A DNA stretch of 64,000 nt from Mauremys mutica (lineage: Eukaryota > Chordata > Testudines > Geoemydidae). Below the pieces are notes generated by a model that did no database searches, was not told where the DNA came from, and was given only the letters and a program-made list of their open reading frames with translations. The stretch is taken from the NCBI RefSeq assembly GCF_020497125.1, contig NC_059082.1, forward strand, positions 51,668,524 to 51,732,523. The letters are read 5' to 3'. Below, in pieces: positions 31,295-41,839 of this stretch (positions are counted from its first letter, which is position 1; each line of letters starts with the position of its first letter). A program made the position numbers and the translations under genes.

Positions 31295-33625
31295 CCATGC
31301 ATAGGGTCAGATGTTGGAACAGGAGCCCAGCTCTGGGTGTGGCAAACTATGCTGGTCCTATGTGGAATTTATCTAATGCAGTGAGTGTCACCTTTCCTGT
31401 GCGTGTCAATGCCTTCCCGAGGCTGGGACAGTGATCCCTGTTCAGGGCCTGATCCTGGGGCATCCCTGGCAAAGTGGCACCTGGGTATTCAGAGGGCCTG
31501 AGCCAACACCTTCCTCAACCCAGGACTGTATCAGCTTCTCCTCCTGCCATTCGCAGTGCCCAGGCACACAGACCTGAAACCCGGGGAAGGGCTCTGACCT
31601 CTGGCCAGCCCCTTCTCCTCCATGCAGGTCCCAGCAGTCTCGCATGGAACCTTTGCAGGGGTGACTGTGCCTGCTTGTTGATTAGACCCAACCCGGTGTT
31701 CCCCCAGCCTCACCCTTCCTCCACACTGAAGCCTACAGTCACTTGCCACCCTCTTTGGGATGTGCCTTTTCCCTGGGGGCAACTCCTGCAAAGCAGTGTC
31801 CACTGGGCTGTGCCACGCAGCTCTGCTCCTCTGCGATGCAGCCTGGCTTCAGCACTGCCCCCTCTGCCAGCGATGCAGATGGCATTGTCTGCTCAGCTCT
31901 CCAGCCTGCCACGGCTGTCGTGGAAGGTCCTGGCCTCAGACGGGGCCGGGAGGGTTACTGAGGGAATGACTAGGTCTGTGGTGCCGGCTTGCTGACATTG
32001 CAGAAGTCAGGATGTGTTTCCCAGGGTACTGTGGATGCATGTTATCTGCCAGGCTAAGTGTATTCCAGACAGCTCCAGCCTTGGCTTCTCCAGGCGTGGT
32101 GGTTGCTCACTGTGGATTTACCTGGTGGCAGGTGCAGCTTGGTAGGAGATGGGTGAAATGCAGCCTCCTCCAGGCTGGGATGCAGCAGCAGCTGTTTCAC
32201 AGAGCACAGCCAGCTAGGACAGGAAGTGAAGAGACCATAATCATTTGCACCAGGCTTTTAGGGAGGCAGAGTGTAATCAGTCCTAATTAGATCTGGGCCA
32301 GGTTAACCCTCTCTTCCCTTGTGAAAAGCACCACGCGACCCTTAACCACTGCATGTGACTGAGGGTGGAGTTTCCCATCTTACCCATAGAGCCCCATAGG
32401 TATTGGACAAGTACTGATTCAGGGGCAGGAATCCGCAACCCTTCTGATTTCCCTAGATGTTCCTCCGAGGTCTCCCATCTATGGGCTGAGCAGGCCCTGA
32501 CCTCCGTAGCAGGGGAGAGGGGCAGAGAGCCCAGCTCAAGGTGGCGAAGATAAAGCACCAAGCAGCAGAATGGAAACAAAGCTGGATTATGGATAGCAAT
32601 TAGCATCCTGCCTCTGCAGGGGGTTGGTGTCAGGACCTCTGTTCCATGCCTGCGCGCGCTGTGCTCCAGCAGGCCCCACTCTGTGTGCAAGGGGTCCCTC
32701 TGTGTGCTAGGGAGTGGGGATCCTTCAGCGCACACAGCTGGACCCGAGAGTATAACCTGGCCCATGTCAATACTGCCATGGGAAATTCCCCAGCCCAGGA
32801 AACAGCGCCCCCTACAGGCAGGGCCCCAGGATTCATGCCAGACTGGAGGAGCAGGGCAGGGCAGCCCAGGGAGAGGGCTGCTCCTGGCCAGACAGTGCTC
32901 AGGGGCCAGAGGGAAGCAGGGCTAGCTGGCACTGTACTGCTCTGTGGCTGGGAGGAGGAATAAGGTCCTGCCAGATCCATTGCCTACTCGTGTCATCAGG
33001 GCTTATAGGTCACTTGCCCATCAGGCCTTGTGCTGTGGGGCCCAATCAGCAGGCGACAGAGATGTTGGGCACAGAGGTGTTATCCTGCGGGTGCCACTGC
33101 ATGTTCACAGGTGGCCTCTAATTACCGAGGCACCAATTTTCAGTGCCTATGCGAGATCCCTGGTTTTCAGAGGTACTGAGTGCCCCACAGTGCATATTGA
33201 CTTCAGTGTGGGACCTGGAAGCTCAGGCCCTGGCCCCAGCCCCTCAGGCCCTGGGCACCCAGCATGCACAAGGCTGAGCCATCAGAAAGACTGCACAGCC
33301 CCTGATGGAGCCAGCACCCCCTGCCCCCCGGCACAGGTACATAGCAAAGCTACAGCAAATGGAGTAACCCCTCTCCCCGGGCAGCTCCGGGCCCCACCCA
33401 GCTTCTCCACAGGGTGCATGCTGGGCCCACTGCTCAGGATCTGGAGTGGACTGGCCACAGCTTTGGGGGGAAGTCTGGAGTGAATTAGCTGTAGATTGTA
33501 TCCCCTCTGCTCCTCCCCCTCACCCGCTGCTCCCCCCCGGACAGAGACTGCACTGCTGGATGATGGCTGCTGTTCATTGTCATTGTCAGATTCCAGCAGT
33601 GCCCAGGGCTTCAGCTGAGATCAGG
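31295..33625. other. No gene recognised
   Basis: About 2.3 kb of GC-rich sequence with overlapping frames on both strands. None carries a recognisable domain. Confidence 0.45.
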
Positions 33626-33629
33626 GCCG

Positions 33630-33745
33630 CACTGTGTTTGGGGCTGCGATAGAGTCCTTGCCCTGCCCTTACAATCTCAACAGACAAACCAAACGGAGGG
33701 GGCAGAAAGGAGGGGCTGTTTTTCCCATTTCACGCTGGGGACCTG
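33630..33745 (-). repeat. MIR-like SINE tail, antisense
   Basis: GAGTCCTTGCCCTGCCCTTAC with AATCTCAACAGACAAACC resembles the antisense MIR/L2-like tail also seen at 8460-8500. Confidence 0.5.
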
Positions 33746-33749
33746 TGGC

Positions 33750-34305
33750 CCTGAGAGACTGGGGCTGTGCTTCTCTCCAGCCAACGGAATGCCATTAACC
33801 TCCCCAGAGCTTCTCCCAATCTACGCCAGTGAGACTGAGTCCTAAGTGACGTGGCCAAGGTCAGGCAAGAAGTCTGGCCCCTGATCCCCCGAGTCCTGGC
33901 TTCCCCACCAGCGCCAGCTGTCCCATTCCCCACTCCTGAGCTGCATCCCCTCCAAAGCACTACCCTGGATCCTTCCCCTCCCTAGGGTTACCTTCCCCTC
34001 CCCTGCCAAGGGTCACCGCCCACAGCTTTCCCTTTCCATCTCCAGTTGCTTTGCCACCCCATGGGGCATAGTCTGATCCCCTGCCCACATTGCAATCAGA
34101 GGAGTTACTCTGGGCTGATTCCCGTGGCAATGAGATCAGAATCGGGCCCCATTCATGTTAAGGAGGTGATAAATGGGGAGTGGAGGGGCGGAAGGTAAGC
34201 GCACACCTGGCTTTCTGGCCAGAACCTGGTTCTGCTCTCTTTGACACTGCTGTTAACCCAGAATGAGTGAGGCTGCTCCAGACAGACCTGAGGTAGGTGT
34301 GTGGT
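33750..34305. other. No gene recognised
   Basis: No feature seen. Confidence 0.45.
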
Positions 34306-34316
34306 GAACTCCCATG

Positions 34317-34530
34317 CAGGGGCAGCTCCAGGCCTCAGCACGCCAAGCGCGTGCTTGGGGCGGCATGCTGCGGGGGGCGCTCTGCCGGTCGCTGGGAGGG
34401 CGGCAGGCAGGCTGCCTTTGGCGGCATGCCTGCGGAGGGTCCGCTGGTCCTGCGGGACCGGCGTCCGGCAGAGCGCCCCCCGTGGCGTGCCGCCATGCTT
34501 GGGGCAGCGAAATGTCTAGAGCCACCCCTG
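34317..34530. mobile_element. hAT miniature element, CAGGGGCAGCTC family, copy 2
   Basis: The 214-bp unit starts CAGGGGCAGCTCCAGG and ends TCTAGAGCCACCCCTG, flanked by the exact duplication CTCCCATG (34309-34316 and 34531-34538). The interior shares the GCTTGGGGCGGCATGC and GGCATGCCTGCGG modules with the copy at 27860, with internal inverted repeats such as GGGGCGCTCTGCCG and CGGCAGAGCGCCCC. Confidence 0.94.
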
Positions 34531-34544
34531 CTCCCATGGCTTCC

Positions 34545-35600
34545 TGGCCTTGCAGAGAGCTAGTCACAGGCTAGGGGGTGAGGGTGGGGGCTCCCTGTGA
34601 GCAGGCCCTGGGCTTGGGGGTGTCCCTTTCCCGGAGGCTCTGGCACTCCCCTCCCTTGTACTTTCCACTCTGCTGCTTTGGGAATTGTTTCCCCCCACCC
34701 AACTGGCAGCCAAGCCACGTGTCCCAGCTTCCCAGCCCCCAAATTAGTGAACCAGATGGCGGGGATGCAAGGTGCGAACGCAGGCATATGCCTTCCCCAA
34801 GCTGCTCCTCCCAGGCAGCAGGACTCACTGGCTGCCAGGAGCTGAGCAGGACCAGGTGTATGTGGGGTGGGGGCATCCTTCCCTCCCCCCGCCATGGGAG
34901 ATGGCCTACAGCCTGCCATTTCCCTTTAACTCCCCGGCCCCAGCATACCTGCTCCTCCCCAGGGGACAGTCACTGAACCAAGGGCTCACTTCTACCGGGG
35001 GAGGGAGGAAGATATGTGCAGCTCCAGTCTTTCTGAGTCCTTCATGTGACATTGGCCCCTCTCCAGTCTGCATCGGGTGGGGGGCTGCATCTCTTTATTT
35101 TCATCACTTTGCTGCTCCATTCCCTCAGACTCTTGGCTGTCATTTCCCCACAACATGCCTCCCCCCACCAGAAGGAGACTTTGTGCCCATAATGTTGGGG
35201 AGCTATTGGCACTGGCAGGCATCAGCACTTTCCCTCACCCACACCCCGCTCTGCCAGTGCCCCTCAATCCTGACCCACAGCCCTGGCTACTCCAGGCCTG
35301 CCCTCCCCACCCTCCACTCCGCCAATGCTCCTCACTCCTGAGCTGCAGCCCCCTGCCTATCAACCCAGCACCTTTCACCACCATGACAAGCCCTGGGCCT
35401 GGGAGATTTGAGTCTGGGAGAGCATCGCTGCATGCCAGTAATACATCTCGTGCTGGTCACTTGGCTCCGGTGCTGGGGCTCAATGGGGCTAAGCTGAGGG
35501 CGGCCAGCTCCCTGCCAGCCCATGCAGGAAAGGGCACAGCAGTGGCAGGGCTGAATCTGGGCTGTTTGCTTGTTTCTGATGAGACGCCAGGAGAAATGCT
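34545..35600. other. No gene recognised
   Basis: GC-rich. Long overlapping frames on both strands without recognisable domains. Confidence 0.45.
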
Positions 35601-35604
35601 GAGC

Positions 35605-35700
35605 TCTGCGATGCAGGCGAGTGGAAGTGGGTCTTCACCCACGAAAGCTCATGCTGCAAAACGTCTGTTAGTCTATAAGGTGCCACAGGATTCTTTGCTG
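35605..35700 (+). repeat. Interspersed repeat, GAAGTGGG...GTCTGTTAG family, copy 3
   Basis: GGGTCTTCACCCACGAAAGC, then TCATGCTGCAAAACGTCTG and TTAGTCTATAAGGTGCCAC match copies 1 and 2 in order and spacing. Confidence 0.7.
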
Positions 35701-35704
35701 CTGG

Positions 35705-36800
35705 AAGGGTCATGCGCTCTCCGCTGCAGCCTGGGGTCCAGCGTCTTTGCTCCAGCAGGCAACTGCAGCCATCTTCATGCTGCTCGCCCTGGCCCATCCG
35801 CTGGGTGCCAAGAGCTGTTGGCGAGTTTCTGCAAGCTCCCCAAGGGCACCACTGTCAAGGGATTTGTTGGGCTCTTTAGACAGCAGGGGATGTAAAGAAA
35901 TGTCTGCCCTTCTCCAGAGGCTCCATGCTGAGATGCTCAGCCCTGCCTGGACATTCACACTCAGGCGCCGGCTACAACCAGCCGGCTGCAACATTGGAAA
36001 AGGGTCAGCTAGGCAGAATAATGGTGCTTGGTCCCACTTCCCCCTAATGGTGATGGAGCATCACTGCAGGCAGTGTGCTCAGGGGAAGATCTAGGCAGTT
36101 CAGCAGGGTCCCTTGGCAGGGGGCATGGGTGTGGTTCAGCTACACAGAGGGGTGTGCGTGTGTGGAGCGGGAGGGACAGAGCTGTGCAAAACCAGACATA
36201 GCCGGGCTGGGAAATCTTTCCATCCCCACTACCAGCACAGGGAGGATGTGTGGGGCACACAGGGGCCTGTGGAATGGCCCTGCCTCTGGCTTGAGATAGA
36301 TTCTTCCCCTCCCCTGGCCTGGCTACTCAGAGCAGGCCAAGGCTCCAGGCTTGGAGCCCAGCGTTGTAGGCCATGAGGCATGCACAGAGGAATCGGGCCA
36401 TGGGACGGGTCTGGTGAGGCGTCGGTCCCTAGCAGGCAGCGAGGAACCGCCGGCTGAGCTGAGCTGTGCTTAGCTATTTTCAGGCGTATCTCAGAGTCTC
36501 AGCAGCCAGCGCTTCTCACCACCTCAGCTGCCACAACGCCACACTCAGCAGAACAGGCGCCGCTTCCCTCAAGGTCACGAGGCCTAAAATTAGACTTGCC
36601 AGCTGCTCATTGGTACATGAGCCTGCCTGCCTGCAGCCCCATCCCCTCTGCTCCGATCATGCGAGCCGGGTGTGTGCTTGGGGGGAGTGATGTACAGGCC
36701 TCCATGCCCGCCAGGGCTCTGGTGGCATAGGAAGGCGGTGTGTCTACCATGCCTGCTCCATGTGTGCCAGGGCCAGCAGACCGTAAGGCTCCCTGGGGTT
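35705..36800. other. No gene recognised
   Basis: No domain-bearing frame. The segment near 36540-36610 (GAGGCCTAAAATTAGACTTG) is not repeat-like and could be conserved non-coding DNA, but nothing more can be said without comparison. Confidence 0.4.
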
Positions 36801-36806
36801 GGGTTA

Positions 36807-37145
36807 GGGTGACCAGACGTTAAGGGGAAAATATCAGGACTGCCACAGGGAGGGCATTTTTTTTTACACTCACCCGTCCGGGAGTTCGGCGGCAATGTGG
36901 CGGAGATCCCTTCAGTCGTGGATGGTCTTTGGTGGTATTTCAGTGGCGGGTGCTTCTGTCTTTGGTGGCAAGATTTATTACCCGCTGCTGAAATACCGCC
37001 AAAGACTGTTCACGACTGAAGGACTCTCCGCCAAATTGCCACTGAAGATCAGGAAACAAAATCTCGGGACAAATGGCGTCCCGACCGTACTTTGGTCGGG
37101 ATGCGGGACAAACTCCTCAAAATCAGGACAGATGTCTGGTCACCC
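36807..37145. mobile_element. TA-type miniature element with 68-bp hairpin arms
   Basis: The 339-bp unit starts GGGTGACCAGACGTTAAGG and ends ACAGATGTCTGGTCACCC. TA precedes the left end; the right flank is TG, so the duplication is imperfect. Inside, 36884-36951 and 36979-37046 are long inverted arms: CCTTCAGTCGTGGATGG with GTCTTTGGTGGTATTTCAG pairs with CTGAAATACCGCCAAAGAC and its neighbour, separated by a loop of about 27 bases. No protein is encoded; the open frame across the element follows from the hairpin sequence. Confidence 0.8.
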
Positions 37146-37149
37146 TGCG

Positions 37150-37620
37150 GAGGAGGCTTTCATTCTTGGGGAGGTATGTGTGAAATTAATCACAATCAAG
37201 GGGCTTTTGAAAATCCCCATGGCTGCCCCTTTCACCAAGGAGTCCTGAGCATCTCTCAGCCTTTCATCAATCTTCCTCCCATGCATGTGTTCAGTGTAGC
37301 TGGGCAAGATCCTGGCCCCCCACTAAGGCTCCTGTATGAAAAGATCTAGAATGCCCTCCAGAGAATTCCTACAGGACAGAGAAAATATAGGCATCCCTAT
37401 GTCATCTATCAATCCATCCATCCCCACTGCTCATCCCATCGGGTAGGTGGAAGGGCAGGGCCAGGGCGTGTTGGGGACTGGTTGGAGAAGGCAGCTGCCA
37501 TTCTCTAGCGCAGCCTCCAGGCTGCTCTAACTTGCATCCAGCCAACAGAGCAGCCCAGAATTAGGGAGGCATAAAGGTGACACACAGCCCTCCCCTGTCC
37601 CACACCTGCTGTGATGTACA
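37150..37620. other. No gene recognised
   Basis: No feature seen. Confidence 0.45.
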
Positions 37621-37624
37621 ACAC

Positions 37625-37760
37625 AGGATCTGGCCCTTGCACCCTAGAGGCACAGACAGGGGAATGGGACCCGCCTGAGCTCACATAGCAGGTCAGGGGC
37701 TGAGCCAGGAATAGAACCCAGGCATCCTGTCTTCCAGCTACTACGGCGATGAGTGCAGTA
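37625..37760 (-). repeat. MIR-like SINE, antisense fragment
   Basis: GCTCACATAGCAGGTCAGGG, then GAGCCAGGAATAGAACCCAG and GCATCCTGTCTTCCAGC match the antisense MIR core. Confidence 0.65.
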
Positions 37761-37764
37761 TAAG

Positions 37765-38635
37765 AACCTGCACAGAACAGTCCCCTGCAGTATCCACCAG
37801 ACCAAGCTGTTAGGGCTAGGGGTGCCCAGGGCCTCTTGCCCTTGCATGCCCACTATCCTTTAGCACTCCATGCGCTATCAGCACACAATAATCTTGCCTA
37901 GACACTGAGAGCTTAGTGGCTTCTTTGAGGTAAAGGGCACAGGTGCCAGCTTGCCCAATAGTGGTAGGCCCATCACACCTTAAGCAGGAAGCCCCTATCC
38001 TGTTCTCTGTATCCCAGCGTCCTGCTCAGTCAACTTGCCAAGTGATCCAGTATGCCAGCCCTCCCCGCTCAGCCAACAGCTGCCTTCCAAAACAGCCCCC
38101 ATCTTCCTCTGCGCACCCCCTGGTTTCACTGCAAGGAGGGCCTTGTGCCCATCCCATATGATCCTTTGACCCTGCAGACCTGGGTATTTTCCCAAGATTG
38201 GCCGAGCTGTAAGTGGCTCACTGCACACTCCTTGCACCTAGCATCCTCCCTAGGCCCCTGGGAGAGTGGCAAGTCCTCTCAGGGAAGTTTCAGCTTCTTT
38301 GAAGCAGGTGAAGATGGAAGAGGCTGGGAGAACAGAGCAGCTGAGCATGGAGTCAGCAAGCCTGGGCTGGCTGCCTTCCCAGAATGTAATGACTGATTAT
38401 TCCAGGTTGGCACTGGGACCACCTCCCATACCTGGCAATGCTTTAAAATTCAACAGGCAGATGGAAGGGAAGAAGGGAGCAGCCAAGCCAGGCAGCGTTC
38501 GAACAGTGCAGGCTGAATGGGAAAGCAGGGCAGTCAGTCCCAGGCTGGGAGACCAGCCTCCCCCAGGTCACATCCAGACAGGACCTGACTTTCCTCTGAG
38601 GGTCTCCATATGCTTTAGGCACTTACTCCTTTAGC
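37765..38635. other. No gene recognised
   Basis: No feature seen. Confidence 0.45.
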
Positions 38636-38645
38636 CTTCTGCAAG

Positions 38646-38926
38646 CAGGGCCGCCCACAGGCTGAGTGGGGGGGGCAAGTGGGGCAATTTGCCCCAGGCC
38701 TCGAGCCCTGCAGGGGCCCTGAGAGCCCTGGCCCAGCAGCGGTCCAGGTCTTCAGCCGGCATTTCGGTGGCGGGGGGGGCCCTTCAGTGCTGCTGAAGAC
38801 GTGGAGCGACTGAAGGGCCCCCCACCGCCGAAATGCCACCGAAGACCCAGACCGCCACCAGGTGAGTACAAGCGCCACAGCTCCCCCACTTTGCTCCAGG
38901 CCCCCTGAATCCTCTTGGCGGCCCTG
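38646..38926. mobile_element. hAT miniature element, CAGGGCCGCC family
   Basis: The 281-bp unit has perfect 10-bp inverted termini (CAGGGCCGCC and GGCGGCCCTG) and the exact duplication TCTGCAAG (38638-38645 and 38927-38934). The core is a hairpin: 38741-38788 (with CATTTCGGTGGCGGGG) pairs with 38809-38853 (with CCACCGCCGAAATGCCACC). The left part holds the GGGGCAAGTGGGGCAATTTG module shared with 9840-9877 and 43815-43855. Confidence 0.95.
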
Positions 38927-38934
38927 TCTGCAAG

Positions 38935-38998
38935 GAGAGTTGGTGTCGTTATCCCCAGAGTACAGATGGGGAAACTGAGGCACCGAGCAGAGCCAAGA
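38935..38998 (-). repeat. MIR-like SINE, short antisense fragment
   Basis: GTTATCCCCAGAGTACAGATG followed by GGGAAACTGAGGCACCGAGC matches the antisense MIR core. Confidence 0.55.
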
Positions 38999-38999
38999 A

Positions 39000-39258
39000 T
39001 TCAGAGTTCCCTGCTCTACCCAGTAAACCACACCCAGTGAAGGGCCCAATTCCGAACTGCAGTACAGCTGCACTCAATGTGGCTTAGGAACCGTAGGGTC
39101 CTTCCTTTGTGACTCTGGATTCTGGGGCTACATGGAGATCAGTCTGGTTCCTGGCATTAGTCAGATCAGCCTCAGGATCACACCCCTTGCTGTTACCCCA
39201 GCTCTAGGCCACCTGGAGATTACCCAGTGGCTGGTTAAGCTGGGTTTCAGGCGTCTTT
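39000..39258. other. No gene recognised
   Basis: No feature seen. Confidence 0.4.
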
Positions 39259-39264
39259 GCACTA

Positions 39265-40115
39265 GGGTTACCAGATGTCCTGATAAAATTGGGACTGTCC
39301 CGATATTTAACTCTGTCCCATGTCCCGACCGATGTAGGATCAGGACACCATTTGTCCTGATATTGTAGGGTTGCTTGCCAGGCGTCCAGTTGGTGAAGGG
39401 CTGACAGGCTTCCTACCCGGCTTGGCGCAGCTCCCCAGAAGTGTTAACAGATCCCTCTGGGTCCTAGGCACAGGGACAGCGAGGGGGGCTCTGCGTGCTG
39501 CCCCTGCCGTGAGCACCTGCTCCGCAGCTCCCATTGGCAAGGAACTGTGGCCAAAGGGAGCTGCAGGGGCGGTGCCCACCTGGCTGTACCTCCACCTAGG
39601 ACCCAGAGGGAGCTGTCACCACTTCTAGGGAGCCACCTGAGGTAAGCCTCACCCGGAGCCCACCCCATCTCTCACTCCCCAAAGCCCAGCCCTGAGCCCC
39701 CTGCCACACACAGACTCCCTTCCGGAGTCAGCACCCCAAACTCCCTGCTGCACCCAACCCCCTATCCCAGCCCTGAGACCCCCCCCTTTCAGAAGGGGCC
39801 AGAGCCGGGGCCGTGCGTCCCCAACCAATCCGTGGCTTGTGGTGGGGGCCAAAGCTCAGGCCATGCACCCCAAACCGACCCACAACTTGTGGCGGGCGGC
39901 TTGCGGTGGGACTGCAGCTGGGGGCTGCAGCCGGGGCCCTGCACCCCGGATTTACCTGCAGCTTGTGGTGGGGGCCAGAGCCTGGGCTGTGCACCCCAAA
40001 CCCACAGCTTCCTAGGACTGTGCACCTTCCCGGACTTCAGTGCGGGCTGTGAGCCTGTGGCTGCCCCCCTCACCCCCATGTGTCCTGATATTTTATTCTT
40101 GCAGTCTGGTCACCC
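39265..40115. mobile_element. TA-flanked composite element, 851 bp
   Basis: Starts GGGTTACCAGATGTCCTG after TA and ends GCAGTCTGGTCACCC before TA, so the ends pair and both flanks are TA. TGTCCTGATA motifs lie near both ends. The interior holds the CAGCTCCCATTGGC and CCAAAGGGAGCTGC hairpin (about 39528-39562). From about 39800 come repeated short blocks (GTGGTGGGGGCCAAAGC, GTGGTGGGGGCCAGAGC), a loose tandem array with GCACCCCAAAC spacers. The long Pro/Ala/Ser-rich frames on both strands are composition effects. Confidence 0.75.
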
Positions 40116-40117
40116 TA

Positions 40118-40475
40118 GTCATTACAGACAGCGCCAGCTGTGTGTTGAGCGATGCCCTGCTCTGCGTGCCAGCCCCACCCCTGCTCTTCCTGGGTACTGT
40201 TTGCTGTTGGGCTTGCTCCTTTGTGTGTCTTCCTCCTGAGCATTAACAGGGACGGGAGGACCCTGTGAACAGAGCTCTTGTGGGGGTCTGTATCCATGCC
40301 CTTCTCTCTAGTCCCCACCTGCAGTCCAGACTCCCTGGGAAGCAGTGTTATTGACTGGGTGTTGTTTACTCCCCAGCTCGCTCCGTCCCCAGTGCTATTA
40401 AGGATGCTCAGAGCCCCTGTTATCGATAGGCATCTTGGAGCAGCCCAGCTCTGCGGTCGGCCCCATTAGCTCTGT
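40118..40475. other. No gene recognised
   Basis: No feature seen. Confidence 0.4.
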
Positions 40476-40479
40476 TTGC

Positions 40480-40700
40480 TTTTGACAGCGTGGTAATTAT
40501 GAGTCTCTTCCTCGCCCCCTTCCCCGCTGCATTATTTACAGCTGTCGCGGTGCCGTTGGGCTGGGTGCGTGTGCTCACCCAGCATCGCCTCGTCTCCTGG
40601 GAGATTTCTGCCTTATTTATAAAAACAACAACAGAACCTTGGCGCTTCGACTGTACCTTATTTACAGCCGGCCTCATGTTCCACCCACGTGTCGTTCGCC
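40480..40700. promoter_or_regulatory. Candidate conserved non-coding element / enhancer-like block
   Basis: A repeat-free stretch with clustered transcription-factor-like motifs: TATTTACAGC at 40534-40543 and again at 40659-40668 (forkhead-type TATTTAC; the first overlaps an E-box CAGCTG), and TTATTTATAA at 40613-40622, which fits the MEF2 consensus YTAWWWWTAR. The block also has AATTATGAG and AAAACAACAACAG. It stands out from the surrounding GC-rich, repeat-laden sequence. The enhancer idea is inference from motif clustering alone. Confidence 0.25.
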
Positions 40701-40704
40701 AGCC

Positions 40705-41025
40705 CCGGGCTTCGATCTGCTGCAGCCAGTCCCTCCTTCCGCTACCCTGCCAAGACCCCACTGCAGGACTCAGCCCAGCTCAGGAAGCTGGGGGATTCGT
40801 TCCTTTAGTGTAAATCCTATTTTTGGCGCCTTGATCGCCGTGAGTCACCTTGCCCAGGAATAAACACCCAGGTGGCTGTTTGCGTAGGACAGGGGACAGT
40901 ATCACTCTAGAAGGAGGCAGGTGCTTCCTAAGCAAGGGCTGATTATAGAGACATGTGGATCCCAGCACCCTTGTGTGATCTGGGGCTGAGCATTGTGGTT
41001 CAGGCCTGCCTCTGATCCTTGCTGC
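40705..41025. other. No gene recognised
   Basis: No feature seen. Confidence 0.4.
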
Positions 41026-41030
41026 ACCTA

Positions 41031-41199
41031 GGGTTGCCAATCCTCCAGGATTGGCCTGGAGTCTCCTGGAATTGGCAGAGATCTCCCGGTGACTATTGAA
41101 AGCAAGCTGGGAGATTTTAATAGGATATTTTAAGAAAATGACATTACGTCATGTTGGAAAAAAATCTCTCGGAATAGCTTCCTTCAGAGTTAGCAACTC
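41031..41199. mobile_element. TA-flanked miniature element, GGGTTGCC family
   Basis: The 169-bp unit starts GGGTTGCCAATCCTCCAGG and ends GTTAGCAACTC, with TA on both sides (41029-41030 and 41200-41201). It includes CCTGGAGTCTCCTGGAATTG and AAAATCTCTCGGAATAG. No coding capacity. Confidence 0.7.
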
Positions 41200-41204
41200 T
41201 AGCT

Positions 41205-41475
41205 GCATCCTGGGCCAGGCCTGGGCCAGACACTCTTACCTGGATGGCTGCTGCCCCTTGGACTCAGATTATATGGTAAACTGACCAGCTTGGATGCTGT
41301 GAGCCTGGGGAGGAGAGGACAGCCTGCTTCCATGGAGCTGTGATAGCTAACATGGCCTGTGCTCTGAAGGGCTTAGGAGCCCAGGATCTTCCCCATAGGG
41401 ACGGGCTGGCCTGAATTATTGTGCTCAGCGAATGTCGCCTGTTGGCTCCTATCTTTCGTTTCTCTTTTCCCACGC
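41205..41475. other. No gene recognised
   Basis: No feature seen. Confidence 0.4.
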
Positions 41476-41484
41476 TCTCTCACT

Positions 41485-41831
41485 CAGAGGCACCAACTCC
41501 ATGGGTGCTCTGGGGCTGGAGCACCCATGGAAAAAAAAAGTGGGTGTTCAGCACCCAGCAGCAGCCAGCTCCTCCACAGTGCTTCCCTTCCGCTGGCAGC
41601 CCCACCCATCAATTCCTCCCCCTCAGTGCCTCCCTTCCCCCGGCAGCGCCGCTGATCAGCTCCTCTCCCTCCCTACCACCCACTGTCATCAGCTATGCAG
41701 TGTCATGCAGGAGGCGCTGGGAGGGAGGAGCAGGGACGGAGAGGTGGAGTGGGGGCAGGGCCTGGGGCAGAGCAGGGAGTCGGGAAGAGAGGTCAAGCAC
41801 CCTGCAGGATCTGAGTAAGTCAGCACCTATG
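41485..41831. mobile_element. hAT miniature element, CATAGGTGCC family, copy 2
   Basis: The 347-bp unit starts CAGAGGCACCAACTCCATGG and ends GTCAGCACCTATG, flanked by CTCTCACT (41477-41484) and CTGTCACT (41832-41839), one mismatch. It shares with 20247-20693 the GGGTGCTCTGGGGCTGGAGC block and the AGCACCCA motifs, while the middle differs in length. Confidence 0.88.
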
Positions 41832-41839
41832 CTGTCACT

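Noticed and set aside
35077..35895. 272-codon plus-strand frame with a Leu/Pro-rich composition
   Set aside because: No domain, GC-rich context, and it crosses the interspersed repeat at 35605-35700, so it is not a gene.
39832..40239. 135-codon Cys/Gly-rich plus-strand frame
   Set aside because: It arises from short tandem blocks in the TA-flanked element at 39265-40115.
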